Shown here: piece by piece, positions 1 through 7,555 of the stretch
How positions within the stretch are numbered: the first letter of the stretch is position 1
How the letters are laid out: every line of letters starts with the position of its first letter
Notes under the pieces: model-generated
What the model was told of the DNA's origin: nothing
Database searches by the model: none
Seen by the model: the letters and a program-made list of their open reading frames with translations, nothing else
Origin: CAYJLC01 sp964370735
Lineage (GTDB): Bacteria; Bacillota; Clostridia; Oscillospirales; Butyricicoccaceae
Direction of reading: 5' to 3'
DNA length: 28,637 nt
NCBI GenBank assembly: GCA_964370735.1
Contig: CAYJLC010000029.1
Location: 1-28,637 of the forward strand
Made by a program: the position numbers and the translations under genes

Positions 1-296
1 AGTTCTAGATTTTCCATAACGGTCATTTGAGGGAAAATATCTCTCCCTTGTGGCACATAAGAAATCCCTAACCTAACACGCTCGTGCGTCGGTATTTTAG
101 TTATATCTTTTCCGTTAAATGTGATTTTCCCAACAGGATTTTTCACTAAACCCATAATGCTTTTAAGTGTTGTACTTTTTCCAACACCATTTCTGCCGAT
201 AAGCCCTACGATTTTCCCAGCCTCAACATCCATATTTAGGCTGTCTATAACCTTGCTTTCGCCGTAATATGCAGATAAATTTTCTATTTTAAGCAT
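1..296 (-). CDS. urtE: UrtE-type ABC transporter ATP-binding protein (partial)
   Basis: This is the N-terminal 98 residues of an ABC ATPase; the C-terminal part lies beyond the left edge. The reverse-strand translation begins MLKIENLSAYYGESKVI. A Walker A motif GRNGVGKST follows at about residues 35-43, and the Q-loop region reads YVPQGRDIFPQMTV, which is typical of the LivF/UrtE subfamily. The ATG directly abuts the TAA of the preceding urtD-like gene with no gap, so the two are probably translationally coupled. By family it energises the urea or amide importer together with UrtD. The signature and Walker B motifs are outside the window. The assignment as urtE rather than livF rests on position as last gene of a urtABCDE-ordered cluster. 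Confidence 0.85.
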   Translation of the reverse strand, partial: MLKIENLSAYYGESKVIDSLNMDVEAGKIVGLIGRNGVGKSTTLKSIMGLVKNPVGKITFNGKDITKIPTHERVRLGISYVPQGRDIFPQMTVMENLE

Positions 297-1064
297 TTAG
301 TCACCTCTTCCTAGATATACAGCTTGAACGGTTTTATCGTCTAAAATCTCATCGATAGACCCTTCCATCAAAACTTTTCCCTCGTGCAAAACAGTTACAA
401 TATCCGAGCACATTTTTACAAATTCCATATCGTGCTCAATAACAATTACAGTGCATTCTTTCTTGATTTCTTTTAAAATATCAGCAGTTTTAAACGTTTC
501 TGGTTTACCCATTCCCGCTGCTGGCTCATCAAGCATAATAATCTCAGGTTTTTGAACTAATTGCATTGCAATTTCTAACCACTGTTTTTCACCATGCGCA
601 AGCGAACCCGCTCTCACATCTTTTCTATCGAATAAATTTACTTTTTCTAATGTTTCATCGATTAATTTTTCATCTTCCTTGCTCATTTTATAAAAAATCG
701 TTTGTAAAACACCTTTATTCCCCTTTAGTGACAACATCATATTGTCAAAAACCGATAAATTTACAAATACCGACGGAACTTGGAACTTTCTGCCCACACC
801 TTCACGAACGATTTTATATTCTTCCATACCTGTCAAACGAACTTTTTCACCACTCTGTGGATAATATAGCACATTTCCTTCTGTGGGTTTTGTTTTTGCA
901 CAAATTATATCTAAAAGCGTGGTTTTTCCTGCACCATTCGGACCGATAAAAAAGTGAATTGAATTTCTTTTAACCTTTGCATTCACTTCTGTCAAGGCAT
1001 AAAATCCATCGAAGTTTACAGAAACGCTTTTTATAGCCAGCACTTCTTCTTTTAATTTTTGCAT
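297..1064 (-). CDS. urtD: UrtD-type urea/amide ABC transporter ATP-binding protein
   Basis: A 255-residue ABC ATPase. Walker A GPNGAGKTT is at residues 41-49, the signature LAHGEKQWLEI at about 155-165, and Walker B IIMLDEP at about 175-181, followed by AAGM. An H-loop histidine is visible in VIVIEHDMEFV. The signature form L-x-H-G-x-K-Q-W-L-E-I is characteristic of UrtD; LivG proteins usually carry LSxGQQR. The start overlaps the end of urtC by 13 nt and has a GGAGG ribosome binding site. The stop touches the urtE ATG. Together these show a tightly packed transport operon. It would act as the cytoplasmic motor domain with UrtE. Confidence 0.9.
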   Translation of the reverse strand: MQKLKEEVLAIKSVSVNFDGFYALTEVNAKVKRNSIHFFIGPNGAGKTTLLDIICAKTKPTEGNVLYYPQSGEKVRLTGMEEYKIVREGVGRKFQVPSVFVNLSVFDNMMLSLKGNKGVLQTIFYKMSKEDEKLIDETLEKVNLFDRKDVRAGSLAHGEKQWLEIAMQLVQKPEIIMLDEPAAGMGKPETFKTADILKEIKKECTVIVIEHDMEFVKMCSDIVTVLHEGKVLMEGSIDEILDDKTVQAVYLGRGD

Positions 1065-2152
1065 GGAATTGCCTCCTTTTTCTTATCTAAATCCACCTGT
1101 TTTTTTGCTTTTCTACTTACAAAAAAGTCTGATATCGTGCCTATAATACCGCCTTTGAAATACAAGATTGTAATACAGAACATTCCTCCGAAAATATATT
1201 GCCAAATATCAACCATAACACCAGAGCTTAGGTTATATTCGCAAAGATTTATTAAAAATGCACCAACAACTGCGCCTAAAATCGTGCCTCTACCACCTAT
1301 TGCAACCCAAATTACCATCATAATTGAATATTCTATGGTCATTTGCGATGGTGTGATACTCCCATTGAAATTTACAAATAAAGCACCTGCAACACCAGAA
1401 AGCATCGCCGACATTACATAAATAAAATTCTTATATGTACTAACTTTGTACCCTGAAAAATACGTTCTGTTTTCGCCATCACGAATAGCGACAAGTAGCT
1501 TTCCGAATTTTGTTGACTCTAAATATCTTGCACCAAAATAAGCTACAACCAAAATTAATGCCGAAAAATAGAAAAGCATCATCATATTATAGATATTTGA
1601 AGAACCTTTAATGCTTCCGAAGATTGATTTTATCTCGGTGATGCCTGTGTTTCCATTTGTATATGGTGAAAGTGCTATAAAAATTGAATAAAATGCCCAT
1701 GTTAATGCCTGTGAAATTATTGAAAAATATACACCTTTTACACGATTTTTGAATATAAAATACCCAATAATTCCAGCAACTACGGCAGGAACTGCTAATA
1801 TTAATATCGTGGTAAAAATACCACTTTGAAATGGTAGCCATACGATTGGTAGTTCTTCTAGTCCTCCGACACGCATAAAATCAGTGATTTTTCCATCGGT
1901 AGCCTGAAGCTTTAAATACATTGCCATCGCATATCCACCTAACGCGAAATATAACCCATGCCCAAGACTTAAAATCCCTGTATATCCCCAAATCATATCT
2001 ATTGCAATTGCAACTATTGCAAACGCGATACATTTTCCTATAAACAAAACAGTAGAACTTGTGTTTATTATGCCGAAATTAAGCAAAATTGGAAGTGAGC
2101 ATACTGCTATGACAATCAGTATAAATATTTTATCTAAATTATTTATTTTCAT
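1052..2152 (-). CDS. urtC: UrtC-type urea/amide ABC transporter permease
   Basis: A 366-residue polytopic membrane protein of the branched-chain-amino-acid/urea permease family (LivM/UrtC). It has an N-terminal hydrophobic helix, a conserved segment DMIWGYTGILSLGHGLYFALGGYAMAMYLK at about 52-81, and a cytoplasmic-loop motif LVAIRDGENRTYFSGYKV that contacts the ATPase. The motifs W-G-Y-x-G-x-L-S-L-G-H and R-x-x-E-N-R are UrtC hallmarks. The C-terminal tail is basic. It starts 11 nt after urtB and overlaps urtD. With UrtB it forms the transmembrane channel for the substrate delivered by UrtA. Confidence 0.9.
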   Translation of the reverse strand: MKINNLDKIFILIVIAVCSLPILLNFGIINTSSTVLFIGKCIAFAIVAIAIDMIWGYTGILSLGHGLYFALGGYAMAMYLKLQATDGKITDFMRVGGLEELPIVWLPFQSGIFTTILILAVPAVVAGIIGYFIFKNRVKGVYFSIISQALTWAFYSIFIALSPYTNGNTGITEIKSIFGSIKGSSNIYNMMMLFYFSALILVVAYFGARYLESTKFGKLLVAIRDGENRTYFSGYKVSTYKNFIYVMSAMLSGVAGALFVNFNGSITPSQMTIEYSIMMVIWVAIGGRGTILGAVVGAFLINLCEYNLSSGVMVDIWQYIFGGMFCITILYFKGGIIGTISDFFVSRKAKKQVDLDKKKEAIPCKN

Positions 2153-2163
2153 AAATATTCTCC

Positions 2164-3066
2164 TTAATCTAAGCTTCTGCTACGAACCACAAATAACCCT
2201 TGTGGTCTTTTTTGCAAAAATGCGATAACTACTAATAAAACTAGTGCTTTTGCGATTGATGATGATGTGTAATTTTCTGTGAAAATACTTGTAAAACCAA
2301 TAAGTCCTGAACCTATCACTGTTCCTAGAATATTTCCGACACCTCCAGTTACAACAGCCATAAACGCATTGACAATATAACTTTGACCAACTGTCGAATC
2401 TATCGACCCTAAAAGTGCAATCGAGCACCCAGCAATGCCAGCAAGCCCTGAGCCTAATGCAAAGGTTACATTGTCAACTCGTCTAGAGTTTATACCCATA
2501 CATTGTGCCATTGCTCGATTTTGCATAACAGCACGCATTTGCTTTCCAAAATTCATTCGATACATAACAAACCATAAGATAAGTAGGCATAAAAACACCA
2601 TTGCTATTATGAATATTCTATTGTATGAAAACGTAACACCTCCGATATTAAGCCCACCTTTTAGAAAATCTGGTGCATTAACATTAACACCTTGTGCACC
2701 AAAAATCGTCCTTGCTAATTGTTGCAGGATAAGACTAATACCAAAAGTTGCAAGCAAACTGTCTATTTCACGACCATAAAGTTTCGAAATTACAAATTTT
2801 TCTAAAAGACTTCCTAACAAAAATGTCATTGCAAATGCTACTGGTATTGCTACGAAATAATATAAATCCATAATATTTTCTGGCAAAATACCTTTTAATA
2901 CTTCTTGAACAACAAAAGTCATATAAGCACCAATCATCACAAATTCTCCATGTGCCATATTGATAACTTTCATAAGTCCAAAAGTAATTGCAAGACCGAT
3001 AGAAGTAAGCAAAATAATTGAACTTAGACTTAGTCCGTTAAATAATGTTGTTATAAATTGTTCCAT
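2164..3066 (-). CDS. urtB: UrtB-type urea/amide ABC transporter permease
   Basis: A 300-residue permease of the LivH/UrtB family. It contains LTSIGLAITFGLMKVINMAHGEFVMIGAYMTF near the N terminus, the usual G-L-M-x-V-I-N-x-A-H-G-E motif. A later segment reads MRAVMQNRAMAQCMGINSRRVDNVTFALGSGLAGIAGC, the EAA-like coupling loop of this family. About eight hydrophobic segments are visible. It forms a heteromeric channel with UrtC. It is separated from urtA by 206 nt full of palindromes, whereas the urtB-C-D-E genes are packed together. The binding protein may therefore be expressed at a different level from the membrane parts. Confidence 0.9.
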   Translation of the reverse strand: MEQFITTLFNGLSLSSIILLTSIGLAITFGLMKVINMAHGEFVMIGAYMTFVVQEVLKGILPENIMDLYYFVAIPVAFAMTFLLGSLLEKFVISKLYGREIDSLLATFGISLILQQLARTIFGAQGVNVNAPDFLKGGLNIGGVTFSYNRIFIIAMVFLCLLILWFVMYRMNFGKQMRAVMQNRAMAQCMGINSRRVDNVTFALGSGLAGIAGCSIALLGSIDSTVGQSYIVNAFMAVVTGGVGNILGTVIGSGLIGFTSIFTENYTSSSIAKALVLLVVIAFLQKRPQGLFVVRSRSLD

Positions 3067-3272
3067 AATTACCTCTTTTACTCAGTAGGAAACTCATTTT
3101 ATGCGTTTAATAAATGCACAAAATGAAGTTCCTAGTGGTTGGTTTTTTAAATTTAAGGCAAGAGCAGAACCCTTGCCCTACGGTTTTTCTATGGCTCCTT
3201 TTTAAAGGAGCTGTCACGCCAGTGACTGAGGATTTCACATAAATGGGACGGAAAACCCGCCCCATACAAGTT
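3067..3272. repeat. Palindrome cluster between urtA and urtB
   Basis: This 206-nt gap contains no gene but at least five inverted repeats in a row. (1) A 19-nt imperfect pair at 3086-3104 and 3116-3134. (2) ggcaag/cttgcc at 3157-3162 and 3172-3177. (3) gctccttt/aaaggagc at 3194-3201 and 3204-3211. (4) gtcac/gtgac at 3213-3217 and 3222-3226. (5) A GC-rich pair around 3243-3263, close to the urtA stop, that could end or slow transcription. Pairs 3 and 4 resemble interspersed palindromic elements that I recall from gut Firmicute genomes. In the urtA-B transcript these hairpins could protect the urtA segment or attenuate read-through. Confidence 0.6.
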
Positions 3273-4511
3273 TTACTCGATAGGTGCTAAATCAGCCGCC
3301 CAATCGTAAGATGTAAGGTATGGATCTGGCTCAACTGGAGCGTCAGTAGAATAAATTTCGTAGATTAATCCATCAGCTGCAATTTCACCAACTCTTACAG
3401 GTTTTGCTAAATGTTGGTTTTCACCATTTAGTGTAACAGTTCCCTCTGGGGCATCAAAAGATACTTCGCCAGTTTTAATTGCATCTAAAACAGCATCAAC
3501 TTCAAAGCTTCCAGCCATTTCACAAGCAGCAGCCCATAAATATACAGCGTCATAAGCAGCCTCAGCTGGGTCAGATGTCACTCTGTCTTCGCCAAACATA
3601 TCTTTATAAGCAGAAACGAAAGCAGTGTTTTCTTCTGTTTCAGTCGTTTGGTAGTAGTTCCAAGATACTAAATGTCCTTCTAAAATTTCAGAACCGATAG
3701 TCGCAACTTCTTCTTCTGCGATTGAGAATGACATTGTCATATAATCGTCGCTAGTGTAGTTTTTCTCTGACATTTGTTTAAAGAAAGATACATTACCAGT
3801 ACCGTTTAGTGTATTAATAATTACTTGTGGTTCTGCTGATTCAATTTTGCTAATGATAGCCGAGAAATCAGTTTGGTCCATGCTCGCATATTCTTCACCA
3901 ACCACTGTCGCTCCTGCGTTTTCAAGTTGTGCTGTGATAATCATATTTGCAATTCTTGGGAATACATAGTCAGAGCCAAGTAGGAAAAATTCTGTATAAC
4001 CTTGTTCAAGCAAGTAGTCAATTGCTGGAACGATTTGTTGGTTAGGTGCTGCACCTGTATATACAATATTCGGAGATGATTCCATACCCTCATATTGAAC
4101 TGGGTAGAATAAAAGTGAATTGTAATCTTCAAATACTGGCTTTACTGCTTTTCTTGAAGACGATGTCCAACAACCAAATACAACAGAAACTTTCTCAGCA
4201 TCAACTAATTTTTCTGCTTTTGTTGCAAAAGTTGATGGTTCTGATGCTCCATCTTCTGATACATATTCGATTTGTTTTCCTAAAACTCCACCAGCGGCGT
4301 TAATTTCAGTAATAGCTAAAACCTCTGCATCTAAAACAGCTTGCTCGCTAATTGCCATAGAGCCTGTTAGCGAATGTAATAATCCAACAGTCACAGTTTC
4401 TACTGTTTCTGTTGTTTCTTCGCCTGTCTCAGACGATGTGTCACACGCTGTAAGTGATAGTGCTAAAATACCAGCTAAAGCAAGTGAAATAAGTTTGTTT
4501 AGTTTTCTCAT
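3273..4511 (-). CDS. urtA: UrtA-type urea/amide-binding lipoprotein
   Basis: A 412-residue periplasmic-binding-type lipoprotein. A basic start and hydrophobic helix lead to the lipobox LTAC with Cys23, then an acidic linker rich in Thr and Glu. The mature domain begins VTVGLLHSLTGSMAISE. It contains GCWTSSSRKAVKPVFEDYNSLLFYPVQYEGMESSPNIVYTGAAPNQQIVPA and a later DYVFPRIAN, both strongly UrtA/AmiC-like. By family it captures urea or short-chain amides outside the membrane and passes them to UrtBC. The ATG has an AAGGAG site 7-8 nt upstream. An intrinsic terminator lies only about 35 nt upstream of the start, so expression probably depends on read-through. Substrate (urea versus formamide or acetamide) cannot be decided here. 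Confidence 0.88.
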   Translation of the reverse strand: MRKLNKLISLALAGILALSLTACDTSSETGEETTETVETVTVGLLHSLTGSMAISEQAVLDAEVLAITEINAAGGVLGKQIEYVSEDGASEPSTFATKAEKLVDAEKVSVVFGCWTSSSRKAVKPVFEDYNSLLFYPVQYEGMESSPNIVYTGAAPNQQIVPAIDYLLEQGYTEFFLLGSDYVFPRIANMIITAQLENAGATVVGEEYASMDQTDFSAIISKIESAEPQVIINTLNGTGNVSFFKQMSEKNYTSDDYMTMSFSIAEEEVATIGSEILEGHLVSWNYYQTTETEENTAFVSAYKDMFGEDRVTSDPAEAAYDAVYLWAAACEMAGSFEVDAVLDAIKTGEVSFDAPEGTVTLNGENQHLAKPVRVGEIAADGLIYEIYSTDAPVEPDPYLTSYDWAADLAPIE

Positions 4512-4535
4512 AATAATTCTCCTTTTTATTTTTAT

Positions 4536-4574
4536 AAAAACAAAAAGTCAATCTACCCATTTAAGTAAATTGAC
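4536..4574 (-). terminator. Intrinsic terminator between kinase-like gene and urtA
   Basis: On the minus strand a 10-bp stem (arms 4574-4565 and 4556-4547, one G-U pair) with an 8-nt loop is followed by TTTTTG and more Ts. It starts 11 nt after the stop of the cytidylate-kinase-like gene and ends about 35 nt before the urtA ATG. No convincing separate promoter fits in between, so it may work as an attenuator for urtABCDE. Confidence 0.75.
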
Positions 4575-4584
4575 CCCATTGTCA

Positions 4585-5217
4585 TTATTTAATTAAGCCC
4601 TTTATTTTAAGGCTTTGTTCAATTATCTCTACACAATTGTCGCGTTTTAATCTACCTGTATTTAATGTCATATCATATAAAACAGGGTCAGTCCATTTTT
4701 TGCCTTTTGAATAATATTTAAAATAATCCGAGCGATATTTATCAGTTTTTGAGATTAATTTATTGGCTTCGTCTTCAGTGACTGCCATTTTATCTACAAT
4801 ACTTGCCGCGCAAACATCTCTTGGCGCTTCAACATAAACCGAAAGCACATTATCAAAATTTCGAAGTATGTAATTTGCACATTTTCCGACGATTATACAC
4901 GATTTATGGTTTGCAAGTTCTTTAATAAGCCTTACTTGAATTTTATATAAATTATCGTCAGACACAAAATCTTTATTACTTGGTGATACGATATATTCCT
5001 CCGACGGAAAACCCTTAAATTTCTTTAAAAGAAATGGCCCACGAAGTTTTTCATCTACATTTGCAAAAAGAGATTTATTAATTCCTGAATATTCCTCAAG
5101 CATGGTATAAAACTCGGTGTCATAGCAAGGAATATCTAACATCTTTGAAAGTTTCGTTGCTATTTCTTTACCACCACTGCCAAAACCTCTAGCAATAGTT
5201 ATAACAAAATTTTCCAC
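4585..5217 (-). CDS. Cytidylate kinase-like family protein
   Basis: A 210-residue P-loop protein. The N terminus reads FVITIARGFGSGGKEIATKLSKMLDIPCYDTEFY, with a nucleotide-binding loop G-x-G-S-G-G-K at about residues 12-18. This is the pattern of the cytidylate-kinase-like family, in which the classical GKS/T loop is altered to GGK. Central segments (SCIIVGKCANYILR, LSVYVEAP, DKYRSDYFKYYSKGKKWTDPVLYDMTLNTGRL) match the same family. It is not the housekeeping Cmk, and its substrate is unknown. The start is GTG, chosen because AAAGGAG lies 7 nt upstream. It is the first gene before urtA on the same strand and is itself preceded by a terminator hairpin. Confidence 0.75.
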   Translation of the reverse strand: MENFVITIARGFGSGGKEIATKLSKMLDIPCYDTEFYTMLEEYSGINKSLFANVDEKLRGPFLLKKFKGFPSEEYIVSPSNKDFVSDDNLYKIQVRLIKELANHKSCIIVGKCANYILRNFDNVLSVYVEAPRDVCAASIVDKMAVTEDEANKLISKTDKYRSDYFKYYSKGKKWTDPVLYDMTLNTGRLKRDNCVEIIEQSLKIKGLIK

Positions 5218-5242
5218 AAATAACTCCTTTCATAAATTAAAT

Positions 5243-5283
5243 AAAAAAAATAGAACAATGGTTTTTTAAGCCCCATTGCTCTA
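5243..5283 (-). terminator. Leader terminator/attenuator upstream of kinase-like gene
   Basis: On the minus strand an 11-bp stem (arms 5283-5273 and 5261-5251, one G-U pair) is followed by eight Ts. It lies only about 25 nt upstream of the GTG start of the kinase-like gene and just after a good minus-strand promoter. It therefore sits in the 5' leader rather than at the end of a gene, which is the arrangement of an attenuator. No riboswitch aptamer is visible between promoter and hairpin. Confidence 0.75.
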
Positions 5284-5293
5284 TCTGTTTACT

Positions 5294-5322
5294 ATTTTAC
5301 ACTAATGACGAGATAAAGTCAA
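5294..5322 (-). promoter_or_regulatory. Promoter for kinase-like gene and possibly urt operon
   Basis: Reverse-strand -35 TTGACT (5322-5317), 17-nt spacer and -10 TAAAAT (5299-5294), each 5 of 6 to sigma-A consensus. Transcription would start near 5287, about ten bases before the leader terminator. Confidence 0.65.
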
Positions 5323-5596
5323 TGTAAAATGTATACAATTTTATTTTAAATTTAGTTTCAATTATAGTTATAAATACTGAAACCCTAGTCTGCACATGAA
5401 ACTATGACCATAATTTTAGCATTATTGAAAGTATAATCACAGGTATTGATTTCAATGCGCATTAAATAATAACCAGTTTTTTGTGCAAAATGTATATGGT
5501 TTTAATGTTATTAATAGTGTATCATTTACTTATACTTAATTTTATAAATAGCAAATCAGCTTAAATATGTTACATTAATAAAAAGGAGGTTTTCTT
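5323..5596. other. Divergent intergenic region upstream of pnp
   Basis: This AT-rich region between the divergent kinase-like and pnp genes holds no ORF. It contains short inverted repeats around GTTTCA/TGAAAC (5355-5360 with 5378-5383, and TAGTTTCA at 5353 with TGAAACTA at 5397) that might bind a regulator. A possible pnp -10 box TATACT is at 5531-5536, but its -35 is poor. The pnp ribosome binding site AAGGAGG is at 5583-5589. Confidence 0.4.
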
Positions 5597-6429
5597 ATGG
5601 AAAATTTATATTCAAAGGCAAGCGAGTCTGCAAATTATGTTAAAAATATCATAAAAGGCGATATCGATGTCGCAGTTATCTTAGGNNNNNNNNNNGTTCT
5701 GGTCTAGGTGATTTTGTCGATAAAATAGAAAACAAAATCTATATTCCTTACAGCGATATCCCCCACTTCCCTGTTTCAACCGTTTCAGGTCATGGAAATC
5801 AATTAATTTACGGTGATATTAACGGAAAAAAAGTCCTAGCTTTGCAAGGCAGATTTCACTATTATGAAGGATATACAATGAAACAAGTCACATATCCTAT
5901 TTATATGATGAAACTTCTTTCTGTTCCAAAACTTGTGGTGACAAATTCGTGTGGTGGTATGAACACAATGCTTGAGCCTGGTGATTTAATGCTTATCACA
6001 GATTTTATTAACCTTTTAGGCACAAATCCTTTAATCGGAGAAAACGATGAGCGTTTCGGACCTAGATTCCCTGATATGACAGAGCCTTATTGCATTGAAT
6101 TTATGTCTTATGCCGAAAATATAGCCGAAAAACACGATATCCGTTATAAAAAAGGTGTTTATTGCGCTGTTACTGGTCCTTATTACGAAACAGCCGCCGA
6201 AATTCGTGCATATAAAAATATGGGTGGAGATGCTATTGGTATGTCAACAGTTCCAGAAACAATTGTTGCAAACTATTTAGGAATTAAAGTTTTAGGTATT
6301 TCTTGTATCACTAATATGGCAACAGGCATTCAAAATGCTCGCCATTCGCACGAAAAAGTTTTAGAAGTTGCGAAAAAATCATCAATAACTTTCAGTAGTT
6401 TCATAACTTATATTATAGGAGATATGTAA
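5597..6429 (+). CDS. pnp: Purine nucleoside phosphorylase, interrupted by an N gap
   Basis: The gene starts at ATG 5597 with AAGGAGG upstream (MENLYSKASESANYVKN...DVAVILG) and is broken by ten Ns at 5686-5695. Downstream the frame resumes as SGLGDFVDKIENKIYIPYSDIPHFPVSTVSGHGNQL. It continues through LQGRFHYYEGYTMKQVTYPIYMMK, VTNSCGGMN, TDFINLLGTNPLIG, GVYCAVTGPYYETAAEIR and AIGMSTVPETIVANYLGIKVLGISCITNMA. These are the phosphate- and nucleoside-binding motifs of trimeric class I PNP (PunA type), which phosphorolyses purine nucleosides to base and ribose-1-phosphate. With the literal Ns the frame is shifted. If the Ns are removed with a one-base overlap, the canonical LGSGLG loop is restored. 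This is an assembly artefact more than a true pseudogene. Confidence 0.9.
5686..5695. other. Assembly gap of ten Ns inside pnp
   Basis: Ten Ns join ttagg and gttct. The conserved PNP motif ILGSGLG needs the codons tta ggt tct ggt, which the flanks supply exactly if they overlap by one g. The Ns therefore most likely mark a scaffold join with no missing sequence. Confidence 0.8.
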
Positions 6430-6460
6430 TATAAAACATCGACTGTAATAAACTACAAAA

Positions 6461-6486
6461 AACCAGCCAATATACGGCTGGTTTTT
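6461..6486. terminator. Bidirectional terminator between pnp and lacI-family gene
   Basis: A perfect 8-bp stem (6461-6468 with 6476-6483) carries a T run on the plus strand. The A-rich left flank gives a T run on the minus strand. It lies between two convergent genes and can serve both. Confidence 0.85.
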
Positions 6487-6505
6487 AATATTTCTATCGG
6501 TATAG

Positions 6506-7501
6506 CTAAATATTTTTCACAGTATCTCTCACAACAAGTGTTGGTACAATATTTTTTTGAATGCTTAAATCTTTATTTTCAATTTTGTTCATCAATGCAT
6601 TGAATGCTTCTTTGCACAAAAGTGTTTGATTTGGGTCTACCGAAGTTAATGGAACTTGAACATAGTTTGAAAGCGTATTATCATAAGATACGATAGATAT
6701 ATCCGTCGGAATTGTTTTTCCTTGTTCGTAGGCATACTTAATAAACCCGATTGACATTAAATCATTACTAGAAAAAACAGCCGTAACATCGGTGCTGAAT
6801 ATTTTTTCAGCAACTTCATATCCACTTTCAAATTTATAGTTACCAGAAAAAATATATTCGTCTTTTACTGGAATACCATTGTCCAAAAGTGCTTTTTTAT
6901 ATCCTTCTAGCCTAAGTTTGCCATTGTATACGCGTTCATTTGCAATACACGCTATTTTTTTATGCCCTTTTTCAATTAAGAATTCAGTGGCAATATATCC
7001 ACCTTTTTGGTTTTCAAATCCAATAAATTCATGTCCATCTAATGTTCTATCGAGTAACACATACGGAGTTTTAATTGTTTTTAAAACCTCACTCATCTCT
7101 TGTTGATTTAAGTAACTTTCGTTGCTCATAATTAGAAATAAACCGTCTACGCCTCTAGCAACAATTTTTTTAATAAGCTCTTTATCTGCACTAAAATCAT
7201 CATTTGTGTTAGTAATAAGCAAAACATAGCCATTTTCTCTACACAAATCTTCGATTTTTTTTGCAAGTGTACTAAAAAACATATTCTCTATGTCTGGTAG
7301 TATCAGTGCAAGCATTTTAGTTTTTTTTGTTGCAAGGCTTACTGCAATATTATTCGGTATGTAATTTAACTCTTTTGCAGTATCTTTAATGAGCTTTTTT
7401 GTTTTAATCGAAATATTATTAGGTTTATCATTCAAAACAAGTGATACCGAAGTGACTGAAATGCCTATTTTTTTTGCAATGTCTTTTATTGTAACTCTCA
7501 T
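6506..7501 (-). CDS. LacI-family transcriptional regulator
   Basis: A 331-residue LacI/GalR repressor. The helix-turn-helix occupies residues about 3-24 (TIKDIAKKIGISVTSVSLVLN). The hinge helix includes NNIAVSLATKK, with Leu56 at the place that normally inserts into the central CpG of the operator. The rest is the periplasmic-binding-like effector domain, for example LALILPDIENMFFSTLAKKIE, GVDGLFLIMS, AVFSSNDLMSIGFIKYA and VSYDNTLSNYVQVPLTSVDPN. It is the last gene of a nucleoside-catabolic operon, 54 nt after the permease. Three LacI-type palindromes with a central CG stand at the operon promoter, so autorepression relieved by a nucleoside or ribose is the simplest model. The effector is inferred from the neighbours only. 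Confidence 0.9.
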   Translation of the reverse strand: MRVTIKDIAKKIGISVTSVSLVLNDKPNNISIKTKKLIKDTAKELNYIPNNIAVSLATKKTKMLALILPDIENMFFSTLAKKIEDLCRENGYVLLITNTNDDFSADKELIKKIVARGVDGLFLIMSNESYLNQQEMSEVLKTIKTPYVLLDRTLDGHEFIGFENQKGGYIATEFLIEKGHKKIACIANERVYNGKLRLEGYKKALLDNGIPVKDEYIFSGNYKFESGYEVAEKIFSTDVTAVFSSNDLMSIGFIKYAYEQGKTIPTDISIVSYDNTLSNYVQVPLTSVDPNQTLLCKEAFNALMNKIENKDLSIQKNIVPTLVVRDTVKNI

Positions 7502-7555
7502 TTCACCCCTCCTACTTGTTAATATTATAAACTATTTCAGAGAGTTTTTCAAGTT

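Noticed and set aside
5378..5395. A minus-strand string similar to the CUAGGGUU part of the guanidine-I riboswitch, attractive because of the urea-type transporter
   Set aside because: The second conserved core of that riboswitch is absent, the pairing does not form, and the string lies upstream of the best promoter rather than in the leader.
5842..6429. Reading pnp as a separate 195-codon gene starting at 5842
   Set aside because: The sequence before it continues the PNP family without a break back to the N gap and beyond it to ATG 5597, which has a strong ribosome binding site.
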